From NCBI GenBank assembly GCA_035623075.1, contig DASPUC010000020.1, forward strand, positions 62,001-126,000: a DNA stretch of 64,000 bases, written 5' to 3'. Origin of the DNA: Nitrospiraceae bacterium. Its GTDB lineage: Bacteria; Nitrospirota; Nitrospiria; Nitrospirales; Nitrospiraceae. The position numbers were made by a program, and so were the translations under genes. Positions within the stretch are counted from its first letter, which is position 1. Each line of letters begins with the position of its first letter. The notes below the pieces were generated by a model. That model did not search any database and was not told the DNA's origin. It saw only the letters and a list, made by a program, of their open reading frames with translations. Shown one piece after another: positions 26,693 to 35,593 of this stretch.

Positions 26693-27678
26693 CCAAGGTG
26701 CTGGTGACAGGAGCCAATGGTTTTCTTGGCGCCGTAGTGGTGAAAGAACTCAGTCAGGCTGGATATGAGGTGCGAGCGCTGGTGCGTTCCCTCTCGAATA
26801 CAGTGAAGTTTCCTGCCGATGTGGAGGTTGTGACCGGGGATATTCGAGATGCAGTCGTCACGAAGCAGGTTGCGGCTGGCTGTGAGGGCATCATTCATCT
26901 CGCTGGAAAAGTCCACGCAATAGACGAGCGTGAAGGAAATGAGGGTGACTATTACCAGACCAATGTGGAGGGGACGAGGCATGTCCTGGAAGGTGCCGCA
27001 ACAGCGCATGTGCAGCGAGTCATCTTTGCCAGTTCCGTGAAGGTGTTCGGAAAGTCGACAGAGGGCTGTGTTGACGAGACGGCCTCACCCACTCCCCAGA
27101 CGGCGTATGCGCGTTCGAAATGGCAGGCTGAAAAGTTGGTATCGGAATATGGGAAACGCACCGGCACAGTCGCAGTCTCCCTCCGACTGCCGATGGTCTA
27201 CGGTCCGACTGAGAAGGGAAATCTCTATCGAATGATCTCAGCCATCGACCATGGGCGATTTCCTCCTTTCCCGAAGATCGACAACCAACGAAGCCTCGTG
27301 CACGTTCGCAACGTTGCTCAGGCGATGCTGTGTTGTCTTCGGCAGACACGAACACGGTTGTCTGCCTATATCGTCGCCGATGCACAGCCCTATTCGACTA
27401 CCCATCTGTACGAAAGCTTGTGCCGTGGATTAGGAAAACGGCTTCCATCCTGGCGAGTGCCGCTCGGTTTGCTGAAAGCTGCTGCCCGATTCGGTGATCT
27501 GGTTCAGATAGGAACAGGACGGACATTCGCATTGACGACTTCGACGTTGGGGAAACTGATCGAGTCGGCCTGGTATAGCCCTGCTGCGATCGCGCGAGAT
27601 TGTGGGTACTCTCCTTTCTATTCGTTTGATGATGCGGTTCCCGAGATCGTAAACTTTTATCGAATGTCGACAACGTGA
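26689..27678 (+). CDS. wbpV: NAD-dependent sugar epimerase/reductase, WbpV-like (probable UDP-QuiNAc-forming 4-reductase)
   Basis: 329 residues from the ATG in the ATGA overlap; a longer frame adds 46 residues of non-conserved sequence. Rossmann motif VLVTGANGFLGAVVVKEL, Ser in IFASSVKVFG and YxxxK in TAYARSKWQAEKL are all present. VYGPTEKGNLYRMI and NQRSLVHVRNVAQAM are hallmark blocks of WbpV/WreQ-type reductases. Those enzymes reduce the UDP-4-keto sugar made by WbpM-type dehydratases to UDP-D-QuiNAc. The partner initiating transferase follows directly and a WbpM-like gene lies 8 kb downstream. Confidence 0.78.
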   Translation: MTKVLVTGANGFLGAVVVKELSQAGYEVRALVRSLSNTVKFPADVEVVTGDIRDAVVTKQVAAGCEGIIHLAGKVHAIDEREGNEGDYYQTNVEGTRHVLEGAATAHVQRVIFASSVKVFGKSTEGCVDETASPTPQTAYARSKWQAEKLVSEYGKRTGTVAVSLRLPMVYGPTEKGNLYRMISAIDHGRFPPFPKIDNQRSLVHVRNVAQAMLCCLRQTRTRLSAYIVADAQPYSTTHLYESLCRGLGKRLPSWRVPLGLLKAAARFGDLVQIGTGRTFALTTSTLGKLIESAWYSPAAIARDCGYSPFYSFDDAVPEIVNFYRMSTT

Positions 27679-28745
27679 TGCTTCTCGTGATCCTCGTCGC
27701 GGTCGGGGGACTGACTTGGTGGTGCACCGGGTGGCTGGCTCATCGAGATGCAAGGTTTAGATTATTAGATCTCCCGAACGAACGATCTTTGCATCAGACC
27801 CCCACTCCACGAACCGGTGGTCTTGCCATCATGGGAGGTGTGTTGGTCGGACTCGTCGCCCTTGCTGTTGGAGGAGCGTGGCCAACGGGCCAGGGTCCAA
27901 CAGGATTGTATGGCTGGCCGACGTCGGTCTGGATCGTCGGATTGACATCGAGCTTGGCAGTGGTGTCGTTTTGGGATGATCGGAGGGGGCTCCCAATTGT
28001 GGTCCGTTTTGGGGTCCACCTTGCCGCAGCCGTGATGCTGACTGTCGGTGCTCAGCTCACCGTGTCACGGGTCGATATGCCTCACATCGGCACTTTCGAG
28101 CTCGGTTGGCTTTCACTGATCGTTTCGATCGCCTTTCTCGTGTGGATGACGAATCTTTACAATTTTATGGATGGCATGGATGGCTTCGCTGCCGGGATGA
28201 CACTACTAGGAGGTGGTTTTCTTGCCTCGCTGGCCTGGCGCGCTGAGCACCGGCTGATCTTGGTGTTGTCATTACTCCTGGCCGTCGCTGCTCTGGGATT
28301 CTTAGCGCATAATTTTCCTCCGGCGAAGATCTTCATGGGAGATGTCGGGAGCGTCCCAACAGGGTTCCTGATTGGAGCCCTGATTCTCTTAGGATGTCGG
28401 GATGGGCTCTTTACGGTATGGGTGCCACTCATGCTGTTTTCCCCCTTTATCGTGGATGCGACTGCTACGCTGATTCGACGGGCGGCACACGGTGAGCAAG
28501 TATGGATCGCCCACCGGACACATTACTATCAACGGCTGGTCTTGCTTGGGTGGGGACACCGGAAGACCGTTCTTGTGGAATATGGTCTGATGGTTCTGTG
28601 TGGCGTCCTCGCGTGGGCCTATCAGACCGCCGATGATTCAGTTCGTCCGTTCATCCTTGGCTCCTGGGGATTGCTTATGTTGTCGGCGATGTGGGCTGTT
28701 CATCTGGCAGAACGTTCGGTAGGGCAGCTTAGAACAGAGAATTAA
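27675..28745 (+). CDS. wbpL: Undecaprenyl-phosphate glycosyltransferase, WbpL/WecA family (glycan initiation)
   Basis: 356 residues with about ten membrane helices. Family motifs are DLPNERSLHQTPTPRTGG near the N-terminus, LYNFMDGMDGFAAGMTLLGG (the DGxDG aspartates), AHNFPPAKIFMGDVGSVPTG and the cytoplasmic loop with AHRTHYYQRL. These enzymes move a UDP-linked HexNAc-1-phosphate onto undecaprenyl phosphate and so start the repeat unit. It begins at a GTG overlapping the WbpV-like gene by 4 bp; ATG is the next codon. Start and partner both agree with a QuiNAc- or FucNAc-type first sugar. Confidence 0.87.
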   Translation: MMLLVILVAVGGLTWWCTGWLAHRDARFRLLDLPNERSLHQTPTPRTGGLAIMGGVLVGLVALAVGGAWPTGQGPTGLYGWPTSVWIVGLTSSLAVVSFWDDRRGLPIVVRFGVHLAAAVMLTVGAQLTVSRVDMPHIGTFELGWLSLIVSIAFLVWMTNLYNFMDGMDGFAAGMTLLGGGFLASLAWRAEHRLILVLSLLLAVAALGFLAHNFPPAKIFMGDVGSVPTGFLIGALILLGCRDGLFTVWVPLMLFSPFIVDATATLIRRAAHGEQVWIAHRTHYYQRLVLLGWGHRKTVLVEYGLMVLCGVLAWAYQTADDSVRPFILGSWGLLMLSAMWAVHLAERSVGQLRTEN

Positions 28746-28831
28746 GGTTGAGTGTACGAATTCTTATCGGTGGGGTCTGGCTGAGTACGGATGCAGGCAG
28801 TCGTTAACAATAATGAATTGATCTTGAGATC

Positions 28832-29581
28832 ATGGCTATGACTCGGCACCCAGCTGTTTCGGAGAGCATTCTGCCCATTGACGGTATTCTTATCATCAAC
28901 CCTAGGAATTTTATTGATCGTAGGGAAAACATCGAGAGACAGTTGCGGTCGTTAGGCTTGAAGTACGAGTTCATTCATGTCTACGACGCCTGTGATCTCG
29001 ATCCAGCCACCACACAACGGTACTTCAGGCCTCCTTACCCTCATCTCGGGCATCAGTCCTGTGCCATGAAACACCTTGCAGCCCTGCGTCTCGTGGTCGA
29101 GCGGAATTGGGAGAGAGCGTTGATTTTGGAGGATGATGTGATCCTTGGTCGCGATTTTCTCCAAGGAGTCCGAGATGCGGTCAACGAAGCAAGCGCCATC
29201 GCTCGTTCCCATGTTGTGTACATCGGGAGCGGAGGAAATTTTTACACGCCTAAGAGTCTACGTGTTCCTGGTCAACGGTTGTACAAGGCTTCGAAGGGGC
29301 GATTTACGGATTCCTACTTCCTTGGAGCTGATACCGCCAGGCTTCGAGTGGACTGGATGGAGCAGCATGGAATAGCAGGAGCAATCGATGTGCATTTCGA
29401 TGCTACCGATCCCAAGCTGGGGATTGAGTGGTACTGGCTCGAGGATCCCGTGGTCGAACAAGGCAGCAAGAACGGGACGTTTCGGTCGGCGATTCAGTCG
29501 GCCCCCCCGAATGTGATCCAGCGTGTTAGGTTCTGGTGGGAAAAGATGCGTCGCAAGCACATCTATCAGTTATGGCGGTAG
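28832..29581 (+). CDS. Glycosyltransferase family 25 (LPS-type)
   Basis: 249 residues, usual for GT25. Motifs in order: ILIINPRNFIDRRENIERQL, YEFIHVYDACDLD, GHQSCAMKHLAALRLVVE, and ALILEDDVILGRDF, which holds the catalytic and metal-binding acidic residues. The later SYFLGADTARLR also fits. GT25 enzymes add galactose or related sugars to LPS core or O-chain. An 86-base gap precedes it. Its last 10 bases overlap the ligase-family gene. Confidence 0.85.
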   Translation: MAMTRHPAVSESILPIDGILIINPRNFIDRRENIERQLRSLGLKYEFIHVYDACDLDPATTQRYFRPPYPHLGHQSCAMKHLAALRLVVERNWERALILEDDVILGRDFLQGVRDAVNEASAIARSHVVYIGSGGNFYTPKSLRVPGQRLYKASKGRFTDSYFLGADTARLRVDWMEQHGIAGAIDVHFDATDPKLGIEWYWLEDPVVEQGSKNGTFRSAIQSAPPNVIQRVRFWWEKMRRKHIYQLWR

Positions 29582-30861
29582 CGCAGGGCGCCAGCTTGGT
29601 CGTCGATCGTTTCAAGGCAGCTTGTGATGACAAAGCAGCCTTGTGGATAAGCATCGCTCGAATATGGACAATCATCGCTGCCATAGGAGTTCTCTACTCT
29701 CCAACTGTCGCGAGTGTAGCCCTGATCACAACCTATGTGGCATTTGTGGCAAGCGGACAAGCGGTTGTCCGTCTGAGGAAAGTATTCCAGCGTCCCGCAG
29801 GCTATTGGGGGTTGATATTTCTCGGTATCGTGTTGCTCGGGATGACGTACGCTTCAGTTCCGTGGGCCGACCGGTGGATCGATTTCTATAAATGGCGGAC
29901 CATCCTGTGGTTTGTCGTCGTCTTGTCGATCTTCGACGAGGAGCGATGGAAGATACGCTTGATGGTTGCGTTTATCTTAATCGTGGCAGTAGGGTTGATC
30001 GCATCGTATGTCACGGCCACGGGATGGATTACTCTATGGCGGAATCCTGATAATTTTTTGCGAAATTCGGTGACGCAAAGCATTGGGTTTGCTGTGGCAG
30101 CTGTGGTGTGTTTATGGCTGATCATGGAGAACACATTTCAAGGGAAAACGCGCTGGACCGCTATGCTGCTCGGGCCGTTGTTCGTGGCCAATATCGTTTT
30201 CATTACGAACGGGCGCAGTGGGTATGTCATTTTGGGGATTGGTGTCGGTGTGCTCCTTCTATGGAATGCCCGACCTTTACAGCGACTCATGGTCATAATA
30301 GGGCTTTCGCTTGCTTCAGTACTCGCAGTTACCTTATCCCCCCGTGTGAATCAAAACATCGCCATCGGTGTTGATCAATGGACACACGAACCTGAATCGA
30401 CCACACTTACTGACATGGGCTCAAGGCGGGTGTTCTATGTGAATACCCTTGAAATCCTCCAGGACCATTGGTTGCTCGGCGTGGGCACAGGTGGTTTCAG
30501 ACAGGCATACACGGATCAGGTCAACACGAAGTATGACCCTACAGACTGGCGAACTGTCGCGACCGGTGATCCACATAATCAATACTTGGCAGTGCTCGCC
30601 CAGCACGGGATCGGCGGATTGGCTGCATTCTTAGCATGGATCGTTGCCATCGCGCGTGATAAGGCTGGTCTTCCGGCCTACCGCAAGCTCGCGCTCGCCA
30701 TCCTTTGTGGATGGTGTGTGACGAGCTTACTCAGTTCTCATTTCAGAACCTTCGCAGAAGGGCACCTGCTCATGACGTTTCTTGGCGCGCTCCTGGCAGT
30801 GGTGCCGCGTCAGGATCGGGCCGAGGTTGTCGGGGATAGCTCCGCACAGCCTTCTTCGTGA
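29572..30861 (+). CDS. O-antigen ligase/polymerase family membrane protein (Wzy_C)
   Basis: About 429 residues from the ATG overlapping the GT25 gene by 10 bp; a GTG 36 bases earlier is possible. There are about eleven to twelve hydrophobic segments. The large loop near residues 280 to 340 carries GSRRVFYVNTLEILQDHWLLGVGTGGF followed by HNQYLAVLAQHGIGGL, the Wzy_C/O-antigen ligase signature with its conserved His. The family covers both WaaL ligases and Wzy polymerases, which cannot be told apart from sequence motifs alone. It is the only member in the window. Confidence 0.82.
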   Translation: MAVAQGASLVVDRFKAACDDKAALWISIARIWTIIAAIGVLYSPTVASVALITTYVAFVASGQAVVRLRKVFQRPAGYWGLIFLGIVLLGMTYASVPWADRWIDFYKWRTILWFVVVLSIFDEERWKIRLMVAFILIVAVGLIASYVTATGWITLWRNPDNFLRNSVTQSIGFAVAAVVCLWLIMENTFQGKTRWTAMLLGPLFVANIVFITNGRSGYVILGIGVGVLLLWNARPLQRLMVIIGLSLASVLAVTLSPRVNQNIAIGVDQWTHEPESTTLTDMGSRRVFYVNTLEILQDHWLLGVGTGGFRQAYTDQVNTKYDPTDWRTVATGDPHNQYLAVLAQHGIGGLAAFLAWIVAIARDKAGLPAYRKLALAILCGWCVTSLLSSHFRTFAEGHLLMTFLGALLAVVPRQDRAEVVGDSSAQPSS

Positions 30862-30934
30862 ACACACATACGCTTGAGGTTTAGTAAATGAGCCGGAGCC
30901 GACACGTGGAGGATTCGGAAAGAAGCTGGATTGG

Positions 30935-31726
30935 ATGAACAAAATCTCTGCATATATCATCGCTTTTAATGAAGCCGAGAAGATCGAGCAGGCGATCGGG
31001 AGCGTGCTCTGGACTGATGAAGTCATTGTTGCGGATTCCGGCAGTATCGATGAAACCGCAGCAATCGCTGAACGGATGAGGGCACGGGTCATACAAATTC
31101 CTTTCGAAGGATTCGGGGATCTTCGAAACAAGGCGGTGGCGGCGTGCACACATGAATGGATCCTGAGTATTGATGCTGATGAGCGCTGTACGCCGGAGGT
31201 TCGTGATGAAATTCTCCAACTCCTCTCCGGAATTCCGGCACACAATGCGTATCTCATCCCGAGGCGAAACTATTTCATGGGTCGTTGGATTTGGCATTCA
31301 GGCTGGTATCCCAACTATCGCCAGCCGCAACTGTTTAGAAAAGGGTGCATGAGTTACACGCAGGATGTGGTCCATGAAGGGTACCTTTTGCGTAACGGAC
31401 AAGCTCCGGGAAAACTGGTCAACGATATCTGGCAGTGCCCCTTTCGCAATCTGGAAGAGGTGAATCGCAAAATGACCCGGTATTCGACGCTCGGCGCACA
31501 GAAACTCCAAGGACACCGGGCTACGATGGGTATGGCATTGACACATGCGATGTGGGCGTTCTGCAAACATTACATCTTGCAACGTGGATTTCTGGACGGA
31601 TGGGCAGGCTTTGTGATTGCCATAGGCCATTCGGAAGGGGCGTTCTATCGTTATGCGAAACGAGTAGAGGCAAATAACAGTTGGGAGTTACCGCCGTCTC
31701 TGCCTCTAACCCGCCAGAAAGAATAG
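30935..31726 (+). CDS. Glycosyltransferase family 2, WaaE/KdtX-like
   Basis: 263 residues, the family length. MNKISAYIIAFNEAEKIEQAI, DEVIVADSGSIDETAAIA and WILSIDADERCTPEVRDE (DxD) are followed by AYLIPRRNYFMGRWIWHSGW and VHEGYLL. The last two blocks mark the WaaE/KdtX group, which adds glucose or a related hexose to the LPS inner core. With the GT25 and GT9 genes nearby, this points to LPS core building at this end of the locus. GGATTGG-type sequence precedes the ATG only weakly. Confidence 0.85.
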   Translation: MNKISAYIIAFNEAEKIEQAIGSVLWTDEVIVADSGSIDETAAIAERMRARVIQIPFEGFGDLRNKAVAACTHEWILSIDADERCTPEVRDEILQLLSGIPAHNAYLIPRRNYFMGRWIWHSGWYPNYRQPQLFRKGCMSYTQDVVHEGYLLRNGQAPGKLVNDIWQCPFRNLEEVNRKMTRYSTLGAQKLQGHRATMGMALTHAMWAFCKHYILQRGFLDGWAGFVIAIGHSEGAFYRYAKRVEANNSWELPPSLPLTRQKE

Positions 31727-31744
31727 GGGGCAATCAGGCAGCCA

Positions 31745-32914
31745 ATGCAATCTACGGACGGCCAGGCAGTCGAGTCAACGAGTTCAAAACCCCACTCAGG
31801 GTTCATGGGTGACAAGGTAGTCCACATTATTGAGCCGACGCTCATCAGTGACGCCGGTCATTGCGGCAGCGTCGTGCAGAGCCTCTGTGCCGCTGGCCAA
31901 GGACTTCGCTTTTGTGTCTGGGTCGGGCGTGGGGCACGGCTGGGCTGGACTCAGAATCCCGACGTCGAGATCAAGCCGTACTTTTCGAGGCGCCTTCGTC
32001 GGATCCAGGCGGCTTGGCTCTATTGGCGCCTATTGCGAAGCGGTGCTCGACTTGTGATCACGACAGCCGGAAGGACCGATCTGGTGTTGCTCAACTTGGT
32101 CGGACCGAAGCCGATCCCGCCAGGAAGGGTGTTCTTATACATTCATCAACTGCGATTGGATCCGCAAAAAGAGGCGGCGATGCGTCGGATTGCCATCCAG
32201 CAACCCAATCTGATCATGATGTGCACCACCGACGAGTTCGAAAAGGCCGTGCGACATTGTGGATTTCACAACACCATGGTCATCCTCCCTCTTCCGATTC
32301 AATCCACGTATGGCAACGTAACAGAACCATCGCCTCGCTTTCGGCATGTGCTGGTTGCTGGCGCGGCTCGGTCGGACAAGGGCTTTAGCATCGCGGTGGA
32401 TTTCATTCGTTACCTCGCCGCTACAGGGGCTACCGTACCCGTGGCGATGCAGACGTCAGGGGATCATTACGGCCGATACGATGAGGCAACGCAGGCGGCA
32501 CTCGCGCAGCTGGAAAAAATGCGGTACAGCCAACTGACGATTTTGCCGGATACATTAACGCGTCCTGATTATGTCAACCTTTTTCGCGGAGCGATTTGCT
32601 TGCAGCCCTATGACCGTACGGAATATGCGAATAAGCTGAGTGGCATCACACTGGATGCGCTCACTGCGGGGGCACCGGTCGTTACGCTGTCCCGCACATG
32701 GATGGCCAAGATGGTGGAGCAGTTTGATGCGGGGATCACGCTAGAGGAACCTACAAGTGAAGCCCTTTATCGTGCGATTCAGGTCGTTTGTGACAAATAT
32801 GAACATTATTCTGGCAATTCTGCAAAGGCTGGTCGCTTGCTCAAAAAACAGGATCAGTGGGCGTCACTGATAGATATGCTGAAGGGTCAAGTAGGGCAGA
32901 GATATGACAGATGA
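31745..32914 (+). CDS. Putative glycosyltransferase (GT-B fold, GT4-like)
   Basis: 389 residues; the first 20 are low in conservation and an ATG at 31805 (MGDKVVHIIEPTLISDAGH) is an alternative start. The C-terminal half shows HVLVAGAARSDKGFSIAVDF, TLTRPDYVNLFRGAICLQPYD and the donor-site-like YANKLSGITLDALTAGAPVV. A classic EX7E is not complete, so this is a divergent member. It is placed directly after the WaaE-like gene and may add a core or O-chain sugar. Confidence 0.7.
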   Translation: MQSTDGQAVESTSSKPHSGFMGDKVVHIIEPTLISDAGHCGSVVQSLCAAGQGLRFCVWVGRGARLGWTQNPDVEIKPYFSRRLRRIQAAWLYWRLLRSGARLVITTAGRTDLVLLNLVGPKPIPPGRVFLYIHQLRLDPQKEAAMRRIAIQQPNLIMMCTTDEFEKAVRHCGFHNTMVILPLPIQSTYGNVTEPSPRFRHVLVAGAARSDKGFSIAVDFIRYLAATGATVPVAMQTSGDHYGRYDEATQAALAQLEKMRYSQLTILPDTLTRPDYVNLFRGAICLQPYDRTEYANKLSGITLDALTAGAPVVTLSRTWMAKMVEQFDAGITLEEPTSEALYRAIQVVCDKYEHYSGNSAKAGRLLKKQDQWASLIDMLKGQVGQRYDR

Positions 32915-32944
32915 TTCAATGAGTTTTCTCAACAGCACAAAGAA

Positions 32945-33832
32945 ATGATTGACCGACATTTTATTTCTGCGCAAATCCCTCAAGATCAGCTGTTTCAGCG
33001 GTGCCCGCTCGGCTGTAAGGCTGAATTACAGATAAGTGCAATTAACTTGGCTGAGGGGCCACTTCTTCGCTGTCCTTCATGCGAGCAGCTGTTGAGCAGT
33101 TGCACTTACGAACAACATCAGCGAGCGCTAAGCATGTGGGATACTCCAAATGGCACTCAACCTATTCGTCGATCAGTCTCCCGTTATCGCCACGTTATTG
33201 AGCGGCGATTGCGTCATGCCCTTAAACTATTGGGTCCACGAAGCACTCCTCCTCGCCTACTCGACGTTGGTTGTTCGAGCGGGTCGCTTCTTGAAGTAGC
33301 CTCCAATTTGGGATTCTCAGTGGCCGGTGTGGAAAAAGCCAGCAAAGCTGCTCAGACGGCCCAGCTCGCTGGCTTCGAGGTATTTGCTGGTTTACTCAAT
33401 GAGGCCTGCTTTCCTGATATGGCGTTTGATGTAATCACATTGTTCGAGGTCGTCGAGCACGTCAGTGACCCTCTCGACCTACTGATAGAATGCCGCCGTA
33501 TTTTGAAGCCCGCTGGCACACTAGTTATTAATACACCAAACGCCGATAGTTGGACCGCCAGGTTCATGGGGGAACGATGGGAGAACTTTAATCTCACTAT
33601 AAAGGGAGGCCACGTCAGCTTTTTTTCCCCATCGTCCATCCGCGTGCTTGCTCGCGCGTCGGGTCTAGCTGTCGTCCGGATTGAGACGCGAAACGTTTGC
33701 TTCTATGAAAAAGGCCAATGTCATCCTGTAGGATATCGAATCGCAAAGATCGCAGCGGAACTCCTTGCGCTTCCCACCCGCCTAGTTGGACAGGGACATG
33801 ATCTACTCGTTTTTCTGCGGCGAGTGAAGTAA
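32945..33832 (+). CDS. Class I SAM-dependent methyltransferase with N-terminal Cys zinc-ribbon
   Basis: 295 residues. Residues 20 to 52 hold CPLGC and, about 20 residues later, RCPSCEQLL, a four-cysteine zinc-ribbon arrangement. The Methyltransf_23-type core follows: LLDVGCSSGSLLEVASNLG, VAGVEKASKAAQ, FDVITLFEVVEHVSDPLDLL and GTLVINTPNADSWTARFMG. The block ERWENFN with HVSFFSPSSIRVL is typical for glycan-locus members of this type. It is the last gene of the plus-strand polysaccharide run before a 543-base gap. Confidence 0.82.
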   Translation: MIDRHFISAQIPQDQLFQRCPLGCKAELQISAINLAEGPLLRCPSCEQLLSSCTYEQHQRALSMWDTPNGTQPIRRSVSRYRHVIERRLRHALKLLGPRSTPPRLLDVGCSSGSLLEVASNLGFSVAGVEKASKAAQTAQLAGFEVFAGLLNEACFPDMAFDVITLFEVVEHVSDPLDLLIECRRILKPAGTLVINTPNADSWTARFMGERWENFNLTIKGGHVSFFSPSSIRVLARASGLAVVRIETRNVCFYEKGQCHPVGYRIAKIAAELLALPTRLVGQGHDLLVFLRRVK

Positions 33833-34375
33833 CGCAAGGTGGGAAGTCGGCCTTAAATCGAGCGCATGAGGAATCGCTTAACAACGGCGCTATGGAGGGT
33901 GCATCCGTTGTCGCGCCGGGTGCACTGATATCTTCAATGTGTGGTTTCTAAAGCCCCAATGGTTTTCTATTGGTCGACAGCGGTCTCTGAGTTAATCGAA
34001 AATGTTTCATCCAATTCTGAGGAATTTCTGTGGAACGACGCTCGCGGGGACCCAGCAGGGGTCGAACGAGAGACAATCACAGCCGCAAAACGGTTGTCTT
34101 GTGCAGTTCCTCACCGTGCATTCAGTTGATTTTGAACGAAGCAGACCTCCACGACAGCTTGCCGGACTGCTACAGACACGAAAAGGTTATGGCTCCGATT
34201 ATACTCGAAGCATGGGGGCAAGGGCTGATCTGTCGGGAGCGGCGGAAGTTCCTGAAGAACCAACAGGGTAGTCGGTGCCCTAGATACGAATTGAACGTGG
34301 GCCAGCATGTCGCGTCTGTGATACTCGAAGAAACTCACCTTCTCCTCAAGACTCCGTAGGTCGGAAGATTTTCCG
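33833..34375. other. 543-base gap, no recognised gene; 10-bp direct repeat 120 bases apart
   Basis: The longest gene-free stretch in the window. Open frames of 62 to 109 codons exist on the plus strand, but their translations are rich in Arg, Ser and Cys and match no family I know. The 10-mer ATACTCGAAG occurs at 34201 and again at 34321, exactly 120 bases apart. GGGTGCA occurs twice near 33897 to 33922. It may hold the promoter for the heptosyltransferase gene, a decayed gene, or both. Confidence 0.4.
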
Positions 34376-35509
34376 ATGGCTACGAACAAAGTACAGCGAC
34401 CTGTCTCAGTAAATTCCGCCCTGGTCGTATGTCCCCGTCGTATCGGCGACGTCCTGTTCACCACTCCTGTCGTTTGCTCGTTGAAGAATGCCTATCCTGG
34501 TGCGGCAATCGATATGCTTGTGTTCGAAGGTACGGAAGGAATAGTCTCGGCGAACCCCGATGTGAGAAAGGTCCTGACAATCTCACCCCGTCCCGGATTG
34601 AAGGAGCATCTGTCCCTCTACAGGGAGATCTGGCGACGATACGATCTTGGGGTTTCGGTGCAGGCGAGCGATCGATCGACTCTCTATGCGTGGGCATCGG
34701 CGAAAGTGAGTGTAGGGATCCTGGTCAATGAGCCAAATGCATGGTGGAAACGACAGCTCCTGACCGGATGGGTGCCGCTTGATAACCTCATGACCCATAC
34801 GGTCTCGATGAACCTTCGGCTCCTCGAGTTGCTCCGGGTCACGCCTCTTGCGACGCCGGTCATAGGCTGGAGGAAATCAGACGAAGAGATGGTCAACAGC
34901 AATTTCGCGTCCACTGGTGACCAAATCGGCTATGTCGTGCTTCATGTATCTCCGAAGTTTTCGTACAAGCAATGGACAGTATCCGGCTGGGTGGAATTGG
35001 CCCAGCGGCTGGCCGACCGAGGACTGAAGATCGTCGTGACAGCAGGAGATTCTGAGACAGACCAGGCCTATGTGTCGACTCTGCTTTCCAACTTTCCGAG
35101 CGACTGCATCAATCTTGCCGGAAAGCTTTCTTTGCCCATGCTGGGATACTTACTCAGTCGGGCGGCGCTCTATGTTGGGACGGATACCGCCGTCACGCAC
35201 ATGGCCGCAGCGCTCGGAACCCCGACCGTGGCGATGTTCGGACCTTCCAACCCGATCAAATGGGGGCCGTGGCCCAAAGAATGGTCTGCATCGGAGCAAA
35301 GTCCGTGGCAATTCAAGGGATCACAACGACAAGGAAACGTCATCCTTATACAGGGCGAAGGGGACTGCGTGCCGTGTCTTCATGAAGGGTGTGATCGCCA
35401 TATCAATAGCCTGAGTGATTGTCTCCAGCACCTTCAGGCTCATCGTGTCGTCGCGGCAGCGGAGCAACTACTTCGCTCCGAGAGTCGGCTTGCTCCCAGT
35501 GTTTATTGA
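34376..35509 (+). CDS. ADP-heptose:LPS heptosyltransferase-like protein (GT9)
   Basis: 377 residues. SALVVCPRRIGDVLFTTPVV is the GT9 N-terminus with the catalytic-site Asp (GD). The C-terminal donor domain has LHVSPKFSYKQWTVSGWVEL, INLAGKLSLPMLGYLL, LYVGTDTAVTHMAAALGTPTVAMFG split over the usual strand-loop order, and a Cys-rich tail CVPCLHEGC. GT9 enzymes build the heptose inner core of LPS. AGGTCGGAAG lies just before the ATG. Whether it uses heptose or another sugar is not shown. Confidence 0.87.
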   Translation: MATNKVQRPVSVNSALVVCPRRIGDVLFTTPVVCSLKNAYPGAAIDMLVFEGTEGIVSANPDVRKVLTISPRPGLKEHLSLYREIWRRYDLGVSVQASDRSTLYAWASAKVSVGILVNEPNAWWKRQLLTGWVPLDNLMTHTVSMNLRLLELLRVTPLATPVIGWRKSDEEMVNSNFASTGDQIGYVVLHVSPKFSYKQWTVSGWVELAQRLADRGLKIVVTAGDSETDQAYVSTLLSNFPSDCINLAGKLSLPMLGYLLSRAALYVGTDTAVTHMAAALGTPTVAMFGPSNPIKWGPWPKEWSASEQSPWQFKGSQRQGNVILIQGEGDCVPCLHEGCDRHINSLSDCLQHLQAHRVVAAAEQLLRSESRLAPSVY

Positions 35510-35593
35510 GTTTCCCGATATGATCTGCTATTTGAGAGAAGGCTCTTCCGCCTCCATGCGAGCGTTATCCGGATTGGAGGAGGAAGGTACCAC

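Noticed and set aside
34055-34067. A tRNA T-loop-like string (GGGGTCGAAC)
   Set aside because: No acceptor, D or anticodon stem can be built around it.
33941-34359. Short plus-strand frames (62 to 109 codons) in the gap before the heptosyltransferase
   Set aside because: Mutually overlapping, odd composition and no ribosome-binding sites. I report the gap as unexplained rather than call genes.
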